Source: Ailanthus altissimus (lineage: Eukaryota; Streptophyta; Magnoliopsida; Sapindales; Simaroubaceae). Taken from it: DNA of 64,000 nucleotides. The position numbers and the translations under genes were made by a program. The stretch spans positions 26,642,501 through 26,706,500 of the forward strand of contig OX327695.1 of the NCBI GenBank assembly GCA_946807835.1, in the 5' to 3' direction. Shown here in pieces: positions 25,705-39,455 of this stretch; position 1 is the stretch's first letter, and each line of letters opens with the position of its first letter. A model generated the notes under the pieces. The model made no database searches. It saw nothing but the letters and a program-made list of their open reading frames with translations, and had not been told where the DNA came from.

Positions 25705-27720
25705 TAAAGATGATTAATGAGGCAAGATTATTCTGATAAAACATTATTAATTAAGGAAAGGCATCTTTAGGTAGCCTCGCTCAGACATAAACAAAGGAGA
25801 TCCATTTTAGTAAACGACAACCCCCTTATGGCTTATACTTCAATATCAAACGTTGTCCATACTAGTACTGTTTCAAAAGATTGAGCTTAAGTATTAGTTG
25901 AATTTTGAGTACTATTTCCACTAACTGAACAGTAGTAAATTAAGATGATGGTTCGAATTTTATAACAATGATGATTATGTTCACAAGATATTCAAAGTTG
26001 GCCACTCGCATGCATTAGTGACTCCAAGAAGCGTGTCTTTGCAGATGAGAGATCACTGCTAATGCAGAAGAGGTATGTAAGTATTAGGTCTTTGCAGAAT
26101 TGTTGTTTTACATCACAAACCACGTGAAATAATTGAATTTCAAGGACCCACTTGAAAAGTATTTAAGGAATTTGAACCGAGTATGTTTTATCGTACTCGC
26201 ATCATAATAAAAAGAATCAAAAGTAAACTAAAAAGACAAGTTGCAACAGTAATTGTGTTGCCTTACTGAAGAGCTTTGCTTGAATTGACAATTCAACTGT
26301 ATATGAGAGATTTAAAAAAAAAAAAGCAGTGGGTTGGAGGTGGTGTTGCTCAATTGTCATGATCATGGGAGATGCTGTGCTTGAGCTAATGCAATATGCA
26401 TTAAAGTTAGATGGAAGCCCATGCTTAGGCAATTGCATGTGTTGTGTTGCAAAATGCAAAAAGAGACTTTTTGATTAAACGAGTATTTGCATTGATATTT
26501 TTGTATATGATACGCCAATAGCCACCCAAGTGATCAATCGACATGGACCATAAGGAATTAATGCAAGATTAAAAATTGGGTTGGGCTTGTATTCATATTG
26601 GGTTCTACATTATTTAACTTTATCTTTTGTGCGTTGACCACTTAGTTACATGTGTTGTTTGGTTACTTTGGTAACACTAGGGAAACTAGTCCTATTTCCA
26701 TGTGCAAATGGATTTTCCTTCTTCTCTCTTTATTTCTAGCGTCGAGAATTTTGTAAAATGGATCCATTTCCCTTATCTGGGTACCTTATTCTGCAAATGG
26801 ATTGTGTAATACAAATAACAAGTAGGGAAAGAAAAGAAGAAAAAAAAATCAAAGCATCAAGGTCCCATATGCAATAATTATGAATTATTCTCACTAAATA
26901 TGATTTGGTCAGACCTAAGTTTTTTCATTTCTAAGAAAAATAGCATGAGGTTTTTGGGCGACGAATTTAAGAACCAAAGCATAAGCTTGTCAGAAAATTT
27001 ATTGTATTGGGAGAAACCGGAACAAGGTTATCATAGGTCACATTCACTTAAAGGAAGCCTTTCATTGCCGAAGTATTAAGTATCAACTCAGACTTGTATA
27101 CTACAAAGAAACAAAAAAAAAAAAATTCCATGTCCTCATGTGAAAAGTCTTCGTCAAGGAAATTTCCATGTGTATTCCCACATCCCCACGATGCAAGACT
27201 CGATATGGATATGACAAAGGCAGGTTTGATTATTTGGCTCAACCCAATAATAACGCACAAAGACCAATGACTGGGTCATCACAATGGTCTTCTTGATCTA
27301 ATAGCGTATGTCTCTTTTCTTTATTGGTCTATTCTTGTTCTCTCTTTCGCCTAATTTTGACAGAGTAGATTGGATATTGTTTTTATTTTTGACAATTTTC
27401 GATTATATGTTACTATTTCATATCATTTGACAACTCGCAGCTCCTTTAGTCCTTGCTGTAATTAAGGTCGACGAGTGAAGTTAAAAACATTCCAGGAGAG
27501 ATGTGATCAATTTTCAAAGTCTATATATGCAGTCTTTTGGGGAAAACGAATTGAAGGGAAACATCTTTAGAGTTTATACAGTCACCTTGACACCAATTCA
27601 GAAAGAACCACCGATGTTTTACATGTGTGTTAAGTTTCAGCAGCTCCCATTTACCTACACTCAAAGATGATTCATTATATAATATTCCTGAAAATTAAAA
27701 AATTCAAAATAAAAATGAAA
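25705..27720. other. intergenic DNA between P450 and AAA-ATPase
   Basis: These two genes diverge from this interval, so it should hold both promoters. I see no gene, known repeat or RNA gene. ORFs under 81 codons on the minus strand lack recognisable motifs. Confidence 0.4.
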
Positions 27721-27724
27721 AAAA

Positions 27725-27735
27725 TATTTATATAA
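27725..27735 (+). promoter_or_regulatory. TATA box of the AAA-ATPase gene
   Basis: ATTTATATAATAG sits about 85 bases before the ATG at 27816, followed by an A/C-rich leader (AGAGCACCAAAAC) typical of plant 5' UTRs. Confidence 0.5.
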
Positions 27736-27815
27736 TAGAAGCCAAAGAGCACCAAAACATAGAGCACCATCAATCTCAATCTCAAGTTCACAAACACAGA
27801 AATCCAACACCAAAA

Positions 27816-30344
27816 ATGGATGCCTCTTCTCCTGCAGAAACCAAACTAGCCACTGCAAAGACAATCTTATCCACTGCGGCCTCTGTTGCCGCCACAGTAG
27901 TGCTGGCTCGATCTGTAGCCCGAGATCTCTTACCCTATGAAATCCAAGACTACTTTTTTCTTCACTTGCGCAAATTTTGTAATCGTTTTTCATCCCAACT
28001 CACCATAGTCATTGATGAGCTCGATGGAATGGCCAAAAACCAGCTATATAAAGCTGCCCAAATCTATTTGAGCAGCAAAAGCTCACCCTCCATGCACAGG
28101 ATCAAAGTGAGCAAACCTGAGAAAGAAGAAAATATGAATATAACCTTGGGAAGCAATGAAGAAGCAGTCGATATCTTTGATGGGGTTAAATTTAGGTGGG
28201 TTTTAGTTTGTAGAGAAGAGTCCCGAAACATTCACAACTCCACATTTCAAACCGAGGTCAGGTATTTCGAGCTTAGTTTTTCCAAGAAATACAAAGACAT
28301 TGCTCTTGGCTCTTACTTGCCTCACATTGAGAAAGAAGCCAAGTCAATGCAACGAGAGAGCAAGACAATTAAAATCTTCACGGTTGATTACAACAATCTT
28401 TATGGAAACTGGAGTGATGCGTGGATTCCAGTGAATCTTGATCATCCTGCAACGTTTGAAACACTGGCCATTAATCCAGAGCTCAAGAACACCATTTTGG
28501 AGGATCTTGAAAGGTTTGTGAAGAGAAAAGATTATTACAGAAAAGTAGGGAAAGCTTGGAAAAGAGGGTATTTGTTGTACGGACCTCCGGGCACTGGAAA
28601 ATCTAGCTTGATTGCTGCTATGGCAAATTATCTTAATTTTGATGTTTATGACTTGGAGCTGACCGAGTTGAGTTCCAACTCAGAGCTGCGCACGTTGCTC
28701 GTTGCAACTGCAAACCGATCGATATTAGTAGTAGAGGACATAGATTGCACCATTGAGTTGCAAGATCGTCTGGCTGCTGATACTGCGGGAGATCCTCGTG
28801 CTAATCTCCAACAAAGACAGGTTAGCTCCTATTTTGTGCTTATTTCTGGTTTTGAGGTCAAAGTGTTGATGTTTTTACCCTGGCCTATGTATGTTGGTTT
28901 AAGCCTTTGATACTCTTAAATCTCTCTTAATTTGATATAGACATAGATTACATGACAAGGAAATTAAGATTACTATGAAATTATCTGAAGTCTACGTTTC
29001 AGAGTGCACTTTGAGAAAGATTTGATATAACCATAATATTATTAAGTTCTTGTAACTTATAATATTCAAGTAAAATAATTCAATTAATTAGTGAGTACTA
29101 TGATTTTTTTGAAGAAATGTCTAAGAATAGCCTTTTAGGAAAAAAAAAAAACTTTTCACTATTTTATTAAGAATGTTCAGTTCAACCACACAAAAAAAAA
29201 TTATTAAAGATGTTACTCAAATTATTAAAGATTAACCTATTAAAAACTGTAACAAAAATAATGATAGTAAAATGCACGCAGGTCAATAGCTTCTATGTGC
29301 CCCTCCCCACCGTAAATTAAGGTAGAAAATTTGCCGCGTAATGAAGGAAAAGTCATGGGAAAATAGACTGACAGCGAATAATATATATTTTTCTGTGTAA
29401 CTTCGTTGAACTTGATCCTGGAAACAAGTTGAACTTAAACAGTTATCAATGATCAGTGATCAATATTCAATAATAAATAAATGAAGCACGTGCTGTGAGT
29501 TAGAAACCCGAATCGGAACAGTAGCTAAGAGAAATGAGATTGTGGAGTGCGAGTATTAGGCAGTCTTTCAAGGTATGAATATGATCCTTGTGTTTTAATT
29601 TGCTGGTGAGAATAACGCGACAGCAAATCACATAGCATTGTTTTATCAGCCACCCTCCTTGAGCATCTTGCCCATCTGCATAATGACAATATTCTGGTTT
29701 CAGTACTTTGAAGATGCATGTGTAATTGGTTTTATGCGGTTCACTGTTTGAAGTCCAATGTTCAATAAGCAAACTAGCCACTCTCATTACAGGTGCGATT
29801 ACTCCTAAAGAGTTTGTTTTGCTGAAGTTATGATTAACTAATTTATTTACTGGCAATGCAGGTGACATTATCAGGGTTTCTTAATTTCATAGATGGACTT
29901 TGGTCGAGCTGTGGAGATGAAAGGATAATCGTGTTCACTACTAATCATAAGGACAAGATTGACCCAGCATTGTTGCGGCCAGGACGCATGGACCTTCATG
30001 TTCACATGTCATATTGCACCCCTTCTGGGTTCAAGGTCCTTGCTGATAATTACCTTGGAATTCAAGATCACATATTATTTGAGGAGATTAAGGAATTAAT
30101 TCGAACAACATAAGTTACCCCAGCTGAAGTGGCGGAGCAGTTGATGAGGAGCGATGATCGTGAAACTGTGCTCAATGGTTTAATTGAATTTTTGAAGGTG
30201 AAGAAGAAGCAAAATGAGGAAGCAAAAGCCAAAAATATTCGACAAGAATCAACCGATCAAAACAAAGAAGAAAGTGCTCAGGAAACTCAGAGAGTGAAAG
30301 ATGATCAGGAAGTCGAATATGAGAAAAAGATAAGTGACAGTTAA
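27816..30344 (+). pseudogene. BCS1-type AAA-ATPase with an in-frame stop in exon 2
   Basis: Exon 1 is 27816-28820 (335 codons) and exon 2 starts at 29862, joined at the intron position typical of this family (just before VTLSGFLNFIDGLWSS). Residues about 10-33 form a hydrophobic helix, followed by the AAA-associated domain. The AAA core has Walker A GPPGTGKSS (from residue 256), Walker B ILVVEDIDC (303-311) and the RPGRMD arginine-finger region in exon 2. Plant relatives sit in ER or mitochondrial outer membranes and respond to stress or pathogens. In exon 2 a TAA at 30111-30113 ends the frame after LIRTT. The same frame continues at once with the expected VTPAEVAEQLM and stays open to 30344. 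The stop removes the last 76 residues, a region distal to the ATPase core. It may therefore be a 418-aa truncated but active protein, or a pseudogene in early decay; a sequencing error is also possible. Confidence 0.85.
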
Positions 30345-33300
30345 ATTTCAGTATTTGCACAGAACTTTGTATTTCAGAATGATTATTCGAACTAATTACG
30401 TTGGACGTACGAGTTTATTAATTATAAGCCTTTCCTTGCTTTTATTTATTGACTTAAAGACTTCAGAGTCAATTCAATGAATATCATATGTTTTCATAAA
30501 AAAAAAATTAAAATTGAAGCTGATATAACGCCTAGAATTTCTCAAGAAATGTTCAGAAAGTTATTTTGAGAATCAGGGATTGAGATAGTGTTGTTGATGG
30601 ATTGAAAGAGAACAAAGATCTTTAATAATGCTGGCGAATTTTGACATTGTTGTATTAATTCAGGCAAAAGTTTTTTTCCTTTGTTTTTCATTTACAAAAT
30701 CAAGATTCTGACTTTTTAATGTCGTGATTGAGATAAAAGCAATTTTTTTCTTTTTTCTTTTTTTAATATAAAATATAAATCAGACCTTTCTCTACTTTAT
30801 GTGAGGTAAGTTTAAATTTCATACGTTTTGATTTTAGATCTTATTTAATTTTCAAGCATTATTTTTACACGAGTTTTATACTGGTTATGTGTATTCAAGA
30901 TTCATTTTTTTAATTACTTTACTTCTTATTAAAAAAAAGATAAAAGATTATATTAAAAAATGACTCTTTTCATTAATTTTATTTAATAATCTAAATTTAT
31001 GAGTTACACCATAACAAATACCATGCAAATATTAATCATGATTGTATTCGACCAAATAAATTGACTTTATGGTATTTGAAGATAATTTTACCATATAGCA
31101 AATATGTTACAGTGTACAGTAATTCTAGCATTAGGGTGTAGGAAAACTGATTGAGATAAACTAAGACAAAAATTATACATTTAATTTACTTTCTCTTACA
31201 AATGTAAATGTCATTCTAGAAAGCCTTTTTTTTTAACAAATATTTTAAAATATAGATATTCTCATACAAAATTATTCTAAGAAAAAATAACATTTAAATC
31301 CTTAACGTTTTAAGAAAGATATATGTTAATTTTAATAATTTCAAAAATTACACATTTGTCAAGTAATAGTTTTTATTTATTTTAATGATAAAAGAGATTT
31401 ACACATGTCCCTTTTCTTAAAATTTTATATGTCTATTTTTCATTAAAATAGATTTAAAAAATATTACCTAATAAAGTTGTTAATGAAAATTTTAAAACTA
31501 TTAAAAATTTAAATGTCCCTTTCCTATAACATTAGATGTTTAGATGTCATTTTTTTTTTATTGTAATATTTGAATTATTATGTTTATATTTGGATTTAAC
31601 ATTTTATACAATAATATTATAAAATGTTAATGTTAATATTATGTTTAATGTCTTTTAATCAAGTTAACCATGTAGCCACTATTAAGAACGATGTTTTACT
31701 CTCAGGACTTTCACATTTTCTTAATGGGATTTGCTTATGGGGCAAAGCTATTTTGATTCAGATGCAATAATACATCAAAATATGTATACATCAAGAGTTA
31801 TGTATGTAGAGTTTTTATTAGTTGAGATGTGTAATGGAGTAATAAGTATTACCGGTTAAGATTCTATTCATACAATTAGTTATGAGTGTAATCATACAAA
31901 TTGGTGCAAATTTTATGATATTTATTTTATCTCAGGAGTAATTAACCTGCCCAAACCCATCTCATGCACGTGATTTTTACATCTCCATTTTGAAACTCAA
32001 AATAATTAAATAACTTATTTATCCTTTTAAATAAACTTGAATGATACATCTCACTATATTATTGGTCTTTTAAATTTTAATAAAAAAATTCTTTAAATAA
32101 AAAAGTAAACAGTAATTAATGATAGATTAACTCTAACTTTACACCATCAAACATAAAATTACTAAATTTACATAAAAATGTAATTATTTTTCGTCAATAG
32201 AACAAAAAATATGATGGCCACCATAGTGCTTCTATTTGATGGCAGCACGTTAAGTTGATTTGACACCAACATTAAAGTCAACCACTGGTGATCTAACTAA
32301 AAGAGGTGGAAATGACAATGATATTATTATGGTCGCCACTATTTTTTTCTCAAATTTAGCTCCCATGCTCCAATGATAGAAACAACCATGCTTTTGTATA
32401 GATATCAAATTTTTAAGTCTGATATTATAAAGTTTAGCGCCCACCAAATGACTAATGATTGCCTTTTTTTTGTTTTAATTTTTTATTTAATTTATTTTAA
32501 TATTTTTATTTAAAAAAATATAAATATAATAATATAATGACACGTGTTATTTTATTTTATAAATTTTTATTATAAAATATAAAATAATTATATTATGAAA
32601 AGTGTTCTTTTAAGCGTGTATATGAATTTATTCTTTTTCTCATCTAAATTAACAAAATCTATTACCTAATAAATCAAAATACTCAACACACGAATTTGAC
32701 ATGATTAACTTTTTTTTAAAAAAAAAAAATTCATTTATAGATATGATTCAATTCCTGTAAGTAATTATCATTTTAAAATGATATATATGTATATATTATT
32801 TAAATTATCAAGTATATTATATGTTAAATGAATTAAATAGATTTAAATAAATTTATACTTTAAAATATTTTGTAAACAAGTTGACCTAATTCAATTATTC
32901 AAATAAAAATATATTATAATTGAATTTATGAATCATAATACTTAAATACAAATTCAACACAATTATTAAATGGTTGAATGAATTAAACCTGTTTAATAAT
33001 CGTGTCAATTTTTAATTTAAATTTATTTAATTTGTGTTGTATAAATGAATTGGAACCCATATTGCCACCTTATGTAGAGGTCTTGATATTTATGCGTCAA
33101 TATGTGTACATAACTAAAAATCAATTAGTGACTTAAATCAATGACATGTTAAATAGGTTTTGATGTAATTAGGTTGTTGTTGCTAAAATTATAGTGTATT
33201 GGCTTTTTTTATTATTATTTTCAGTTTTATTATTTCACCTTATTGTAATTAAAATTAATATTAGAGTTAAAAATAAGAATATTATTAAAAAATTAGAGTT

Positions 33301-36297
33301 ATGAGTAAAATTAAATTATTCTTTAATAAGGAAAAAGAACACCTCCATATTTTCGGAAAGCTCCCTCTTAATTTAGATGATTTGTGTTAATTTATATTGT
33401 TTATATGTTTATAATAGTTAAATAACTTATTTATCTCTCTTAATAAATCATTGTAATGTTGTTATTAATTTTGTTTTACAGTAATAAAAAGCTAAGCACG
33501 ACAATTAAAATATGTTAGTAGTTTTATATACAAAACATTTTGACATTCTTAAACGCGCGAGCCATTCTCACGTTTTATTTTGCTAAAGTTTTTTTAATTT
33601 CTTAAAAATATTGGAAACTATAAAAATCTTTTTATTTCCACTATCCAAACACTTCAAGCCACTCTTAATATCCATCTAATTTCTTAGAAGCTCTTAGAAA
33701 CTACTCAAAGCCTAGAAAATTAAATTTCATCTCTACTCTCAACTGAAGAAAATAATTAGTCTTTTTCTTCAAATAACAAATTTTCTACTATTAAATCAGT
33801 GGAGAATATATGATCAATCATTTTTTTATTTTCTTCTAAATCATTTATCTTTAGTCATTTTTGTTGATTCTTTTTGTCCTCATTTGTAACTTAGCGAAAC
33901 GGACAAGTGGATGCTTGAAGTACTACAAAAATAACAAATAGATCGCTTTTTAAAAATATAAGTGATACAAAATTGCAGTTGATTGTCACTGAGTTTGTTA
34001 AATATCTTATTTCTCTTCACTGTCAATTGACCTACTATTAATTAACATTGGCCAACTATTCATTAGCGTTTATGGATTGTTGATCAATTAATATCCGATT
34101 TTGATTGACATTAATTGATTATTGATCAAGATAAATCAATCATTGTATTGACTCTATGTAAATGCTATTAAACTCTAAATTTTATAATTTATATAATAAT
34201 AAATTTATTTTTTAACGTCGAGCATTTAAGAAATTTCAAAATTAATGATAAAAGTGACTCATTTATAAGGCTATTATCAAATATATTTTTTTACTAATTT
34301 TTAGACTCCTCCAATGTTTCATTAATAAAAACAACTTGTTTATTATATAAATTAAAAAATTTAGAATTCGATGATGTTCATGTTAAGTCAATATAATATC
34401 GGTCAATGTTAATCAACACTAATTAATATTATTCAATAGTTAGTCAACTAACAATGAGAGCAAATGAGTTATTTAACAAATTCAATGATGGTCAATGATG
34501 TTCATCATTTTTGCTATACTTATGAAAGATATTTTGATAATTTTAATGTCTATTATTATTTATAAGTCTGTATTTAATATAGAAGCGTGCATTCTTGATT
34601 CATTTAAAAGTTTTTTTACTTCTAAAATTATAAAAACTTTGATTTACACTTAAAATTGGTTTTGATCTACTTTTTTTGAAGAGCGCATAAACATTTCAAA
34701 TATAAATGATACTAAAATTTATGAAAGTGTTAAAGTATGTATAATAATTACTTATATTATAATAAAATAATTAATTTTTTTTAAACTTTATTATTTACTT
34801 ATCTTTTATGATTTTTTTTTTAAAAAAATTCAAGTCAATGCAAGCATTAACAAGTTATCACTGGTTGATATTTTCATTCAAGGTAATAATTTTAAAATTT
34901 ATCATGCTTCTTATATTACGCTTACAATTTATAGATCATTTATAGAATTTGTTTTTTTAATCTTGTAGAGTGGTTAGCTTTTTGGGTTAGATTTAGAGTT
35001 AATCATTAATGATTGTGGAGTTGTCCATTTTAGATTTTAAATTTTAGAAGTTGAATGTGGATGGTGAAATTGAAATATTAATTTTTTTTTGAGTTAATGT
35101 TTTAATTTTATTATTAGCTTTGTTGACTTGGGACTTATTATATTAATTTTAAGTTGAGTTGGTATTTTATTTTTGATGGACAATTAGATAATGATTTGTA
35201 ATTTTGTGATGTATTTTTATATTTTGATGGACAATTTGATTGTTAAGCATTTTCAATAATTCACTTTATTATATTAAAAAATATTTAAGTTAAAATAATA
35301 AATAATATTATCATTAAAGAGAATCTTAAACAAATGATGGAAAGAACAAAAAAAAGGATATAATTATTGTATTAAAATTATGTTTAAAATTAAAATACTA
35401 AACAATATTATTAAGATGAATCTTAAAAAATGAAGGAAACAACAAAAAGTTATTTTCACCGTTGTAAAGTATAAAATATGTAAATTCTTCCGAACAACTA
35501 TTGCACATTTTATGAATTCTAAAAGAGAAACGTGTTTAAAAAAATGAGAGTAAATAATCCCTAAAGAACCCAAAACGCAAAAAAATCAATTAACATTTTT
35601 GTCATTGTTAAATGCAACTTAGATAAAATACTATTTCACTAATAAGTCACACCTACCTAACAAATAAATCTTTGTATAAATTTAATTTATACCCTTATTT
35701 TACATCCACATAAATCCTTAGTTATTCTATTTTATGTACTTGACAAGACAAAAAAAAGTACATAATAATAAGAGAATGAGACAAAAAAAAGGTATAAAAT
35801 CAATTTTAAAACCTTGATTAGATATATATTAATAAAATATTTAATTTAATAATTAATGTATTTAAATAAAGTATTTTTTAATGTTTACCATATACCAATT
35901 ATATATTATAAAATTCAAACAATATTAAAATATGAAAATTAGTCTCTTCTTAGAAATTTATTTTATAAAATAGTATTTTAAAGGTATTTTAAAATTTTTT
36001 TTTATGGTATTTCTTTAAATAGTTTTTCTGAGCATGTTTTTACTGTTTTTATTTTAAAATACAACTTTTAGAAAATAATACCAAACAACATCATCTAATG
36101 TATGAAAAAATGTAATTAAAAATCACTAAAATTATTTAATAAAATAATTTTTAGAAATAACCCTTTACAAATTAATGTTGAATGAGCTCTTTATCTTTTA
36201 GTAATTTTTTTTGTATAAAAGAGTATGGATCTCAATTTTAACAACTTTCCAAATGTGTATACTTAAGAATTTCCGTAAAAAATACTGTAAAAGTTGG
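30345..36297. other. long AT-rich intergenic region
   Basis: Nearly 6 kb of very AT-rich DNA without a supportable gene. All ORFs are under 70 codons and lack family signatures. An inverted repeat at 33952-34528 is listed separately. Weak self-similar stretches around 31260-31550 may be decayed MITEs, but I could not define ends. Confidence 0.4.
33952..34528. repeat. inverted repeat, possible small DNA element
   Basis: The left arm (about 33952-34060) and right arm (about 34420-34528) are inverted copies. TTTGTTAAATA, CTTATTTCTC/CTCATTTGCTC and AGTTGAC/AATTGAC recur in order, with ATAAGTGATA/ATAAGTATAG at the outer ends. The interior is full of short GATCAATTAAT and TTGATTGACATT motifs. No target-site duplication or ORF was identified. 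Confidence 0.45.
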
Positions 36298-36299
36298 AT

Positions 36300-37074
36300 T
36301 AGAGGTGTCAAATGGGCGGATTCGGGCCAGCCAAACTAAATTAATTTGAGCCTAGGTGGACTTATGGGCCAGGTCAGGTCAAAGCCCATTAACTTTTATG
36401 GTCCAACTCATTTGGTGGGCAGACTCTATGAGCCAGAATTTTTTTGAACTGTCCTATAAACTTGATTTATTATAATAGTGTGGACAAAAAGAAATTAAAA
36501 GTTCTTCAATTATTTATTTTTATTAATATTTTACTCATTTTTATTAATAAAAAAATATACAAATTTTCATGTGGTGAAAAAAGAATAAGAATTGCATCAT
36601 TATAAATTTATTACGTCTGATTAGGTTGACACTTATTAAATTATTAATCATATATAATACTCTAAATATAAATATTATAATGATAAATTTAACTCATTAG
36701 TTAAGCTTATCATATTCTAGCTTTTCAAAATCTTCAACTGTATCATTACTATCACTTTTATGTTTTATTTGTTGTTGCATCTCAATCATTTAAATATATT
36801 AGTCGTTTAAGTATATCATCTGTTAATCTAATATAAATTTTTTTATAAAATTAATACAAATAATTATTTAACTAATAATAATTTTTTCTTTTTTTAGTCT
36901 TTCAACTCAAGGATGGATAATCATTATATAAAATTGTAAAAGTAGGGTTCTTCACATATTTTCTTGAGAAAATATCACCATCCTCATTATTATTTTAAAA
37001 TATATTTAATTATGGAATCTAATGGGTTCAAAATTTAGAGCCGACCTTTTTGCGGGCTACTATTTGTCAAGTAT
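36300..37074. mobile_element. probable hAT-type non-autonomous element
   Basis: The left end AGAGGTGTCAAATGGGC and the right end, read inverted as ACTTGACAAATAGTAGCCCGC, resemble the imperfect termini of a common plant hAT-like family with GGGCC-rich subterminal sequence. The interior is AT-rich and non-coding. Confidence 0.4.
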
Positions 37075-37163
37075 ACGGTCTATCAACAAAAGTGGCGATC
37101 CACATCACAATTCACATGTGAACAGTTAGTTAATCTTTGGATATGGTGCGTGTACACATCTTA

Positions 37164-37445
37164 ACACTTGATGATACAAAACAAAACGCGAGAGACTCAA
37201 ATCGGAGCCGTTCATCACTCCACATGTATCAGACAAGACAACATCGTGGCAAGTTGGAATTCTTACATCCTTGGACTTGAATCACTTTGATGATACGACG
37301 TGGGGACAGACAGGGACTCAAAACGGAGCATGTTCATTGCTTGACACGTTATCGATTCGGGAAGTGGAGGTAAAATGATTCGAAGATACGAAATGTGGGG
37401 CCCACGGACAATTAGAACCGATCATCGATTGACACGTCATCAGCA
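37164..37445. repeat. three imperfect promoter-like repeats
   Basis: In a GC-richer island, three blocks of about 70 bases (37164-37230, 37287-37356, 37375-37445) follow the order GATGATAC or GAAGATAC, then ACTCAAA or a relative, then CGGAGC or ACCGAT, then TTCATC or ATCAT, then ACACGTTATC or ACACGTCATC. The ACGT cores resemble bZIP or ABRE-type sites. ATATTTAAGG at about 37450 could be a TATA box. No gene start follows directly. Confidence 0.4.
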
Positions 37446-37739
37446 CAATATTTAAGGTCCTCGAAGCTTTTTCTCTGGCTTTTCAGGACACAAAATCACA
37501 TGGCAGATCAGCACAATATTATTATTTTCTTGTTAACAGTAGGCCCACAGCACATGCATATACGACAAAAATCTGGTTTCTGTACGATGATATGAATGCA
37601 TTTGATTAGTCACGTGCTGTTCACAGATGAAATGGATTTAGAATCAATCATTGGTTTTTCGAGTTTATAACAATGATTTCTCAACAGCCGACTGCCGTTG
37701 CAGGTGGCGGAGCGATTCTGAAAAATAGATCTTTTATCT

Positions 37740-38840
37740 CCTCTTTCTTTCTTCTCTAGTTAATTACAAAATAAATTCACTTTAAATCTATATTTACGAT
37801 GGTTTTTGTTTACTTAAATTTAACTTTACGGTGATTTTTGATAAATTTACAAAATAAGTTAAAACAGATAAAAAATATATATATATATTTGTGTTTACAA
37901 TTAAATACAAAACATAAATTTTTTTTTTCTTTTCTTTTCTTCTTCTTCTCATTTTATACAAAAATTGAGATTCTTAGTCTTCTCTTCTCTCCTCTACTCA
38001 TTTTATAAAAAAAGTGCAAAGGCTTCTTAGTCTCTTCAATTCATCGGAGAGAATGCTTCATCTCCTCATTTTACTGGAAGAGATCTTCTATCTCTCCAAT
38101 AAAAATTAGATCTTTTATTTCACCTTTTTGTATAAAATAAGTTTTCATTTATATTTATAAATATAATTAAGAGTGAGCATTATTCTCAAATTTAACCCGT
38201 TCTAAAATTTTAAATTAGGACAAGAACAAAAATAAGTTTGAGATAGAAAATTCTGTCTCAAAGGGGTTGGGTTCGGAAATTTTCCGAACCCGAATGGAAA
38301 TTTCCCAACCCGAACCCCTTTTTTAAATTTTTATTTTTTAAAATTTTAATTAAATTTTGTTTTATTTTTTATTCTTTTAATTTTGTTTTATTATTTATTT
38401 TTTAAATTAAATTTAAAAATTTCTGACCGGATCCGTCCCGACCCATCCTGAACTGTCCCAAATTGTTTCGATCCCGAATCAAAACTATGTTATTTCAAAA
38501 TAATTTTTTTTAAAATTGAGATTTTTTGACCCGTACTAAGGTTGGGTTTGGATTTGTCCTGACCTGAAACATGTCTCAAACGGGACACATTTTGGCATCC
38601 CTATTGATTTCGGGTAGGGGTTGAAATTTTTCAAACCCGACCCGAACTTAAAAATACACACCCCTATCTATAATAGTTTTTGTCTACGTAGATTTAACTC
38701 TATGGTAGTTTTTAATATTTTTTTTGTTTCTTCCCATTTAAAATTTATAGATTGATGATGCTTTTGGTGGTTTTAGCCCTCCTTTATCTAAATTTATGTG
38801 ATCTTGGATGGTTTTGAGTGTTAATCATTTAAATTTGGAA
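37740..38840. repeat. MITE-like repeat with nested CCCGACCC-rich element
   Basis: The outer parts share TTTAACTTTACGGTGATTTTT-like motifs with 38670-38720 and, inverted, with 15880-16020. The inner part (about 38165-38660) starts AGAGTGAGCATTATT and ends AATACACACCCCT. It is rich in GAACCCGACCC and GGTTGGGTTCGG strings, a look seen in plant hAT-like non-autonomous elements. Boundaries are approximate. Confidence 0.35.
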
Positions 38841-39198
38841 CATATCAAAATTTATAGCAAATTTGTCACAATACTATCAGAAAATTTTGATCCTATTGGT
38901 TGAGCATAAAGAAAGAGCAGCGGAGGTGTCTCATTTGAGCTCAAAATATGAGTGTTTACAATGTGTAATGAGGAAAATATTTTTAAGCGAATATCTTTTG
39001 TATACAAAATTCTGCTTTTGTACTTGAGTGTGATTGTTATATCTTTTTTAATATTTATTGCGTAAATAACTCTATAATGGTTAATCTTTGTCTCGAACTT
39101 CTTTATGTAGTGTCCAGTTGTAATGGTAAGATTTTGATTTAATGAAGTTATGCTTCTTTTGTAAAAAAGAAATTAAAAAAAAACTAAATACTAAACAT

Positions 39199-39455
39199 AA
39201 ACTGGATCCAACACAGCTGCAGCCAGCACCTATGGACGTTCATGTTAACTTGTCATATTCAACACCATTTGGCTTCAAAATTCTTCTTCAAAATTATCTA
39301 TTTTTCTCTTAAAACTTCTTTCCAACAGCAAGCGTTACCCCCAATTGAAGGGGAAGAAAGGGAGCAAAGACCAAAATTATTCAAGAATAAGCAATTGAAA
39401 ATAAAGAAATAAATGGTTAAGTACTGAGAGAGCGAAAGATGAGGGAGCTATAATT
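39199..39455 (+). pseudogene. fragment of a BCS1-type AAA-ATPase exon 2
   Basis: Translated from 39199 this reads KLDPTQLQPAPMDVHVNL, then SYSTPFGFKILLQNYL. It aligns with the exon-2 segment DKIDPALLRPGRMDLHVHMS and what follows in the gene at 27816. The arginine-finger residues are lost (RPGR became QPAP), and a stop comes soon after. Homology resumes near 39330-39455, matching VTP and the nucleotides of the charged tail (GAGAGAGCGAAAGATGA). No exon-1 sequence is seen nearby, so this is a relic, not a gene. Confidence 0.75.
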
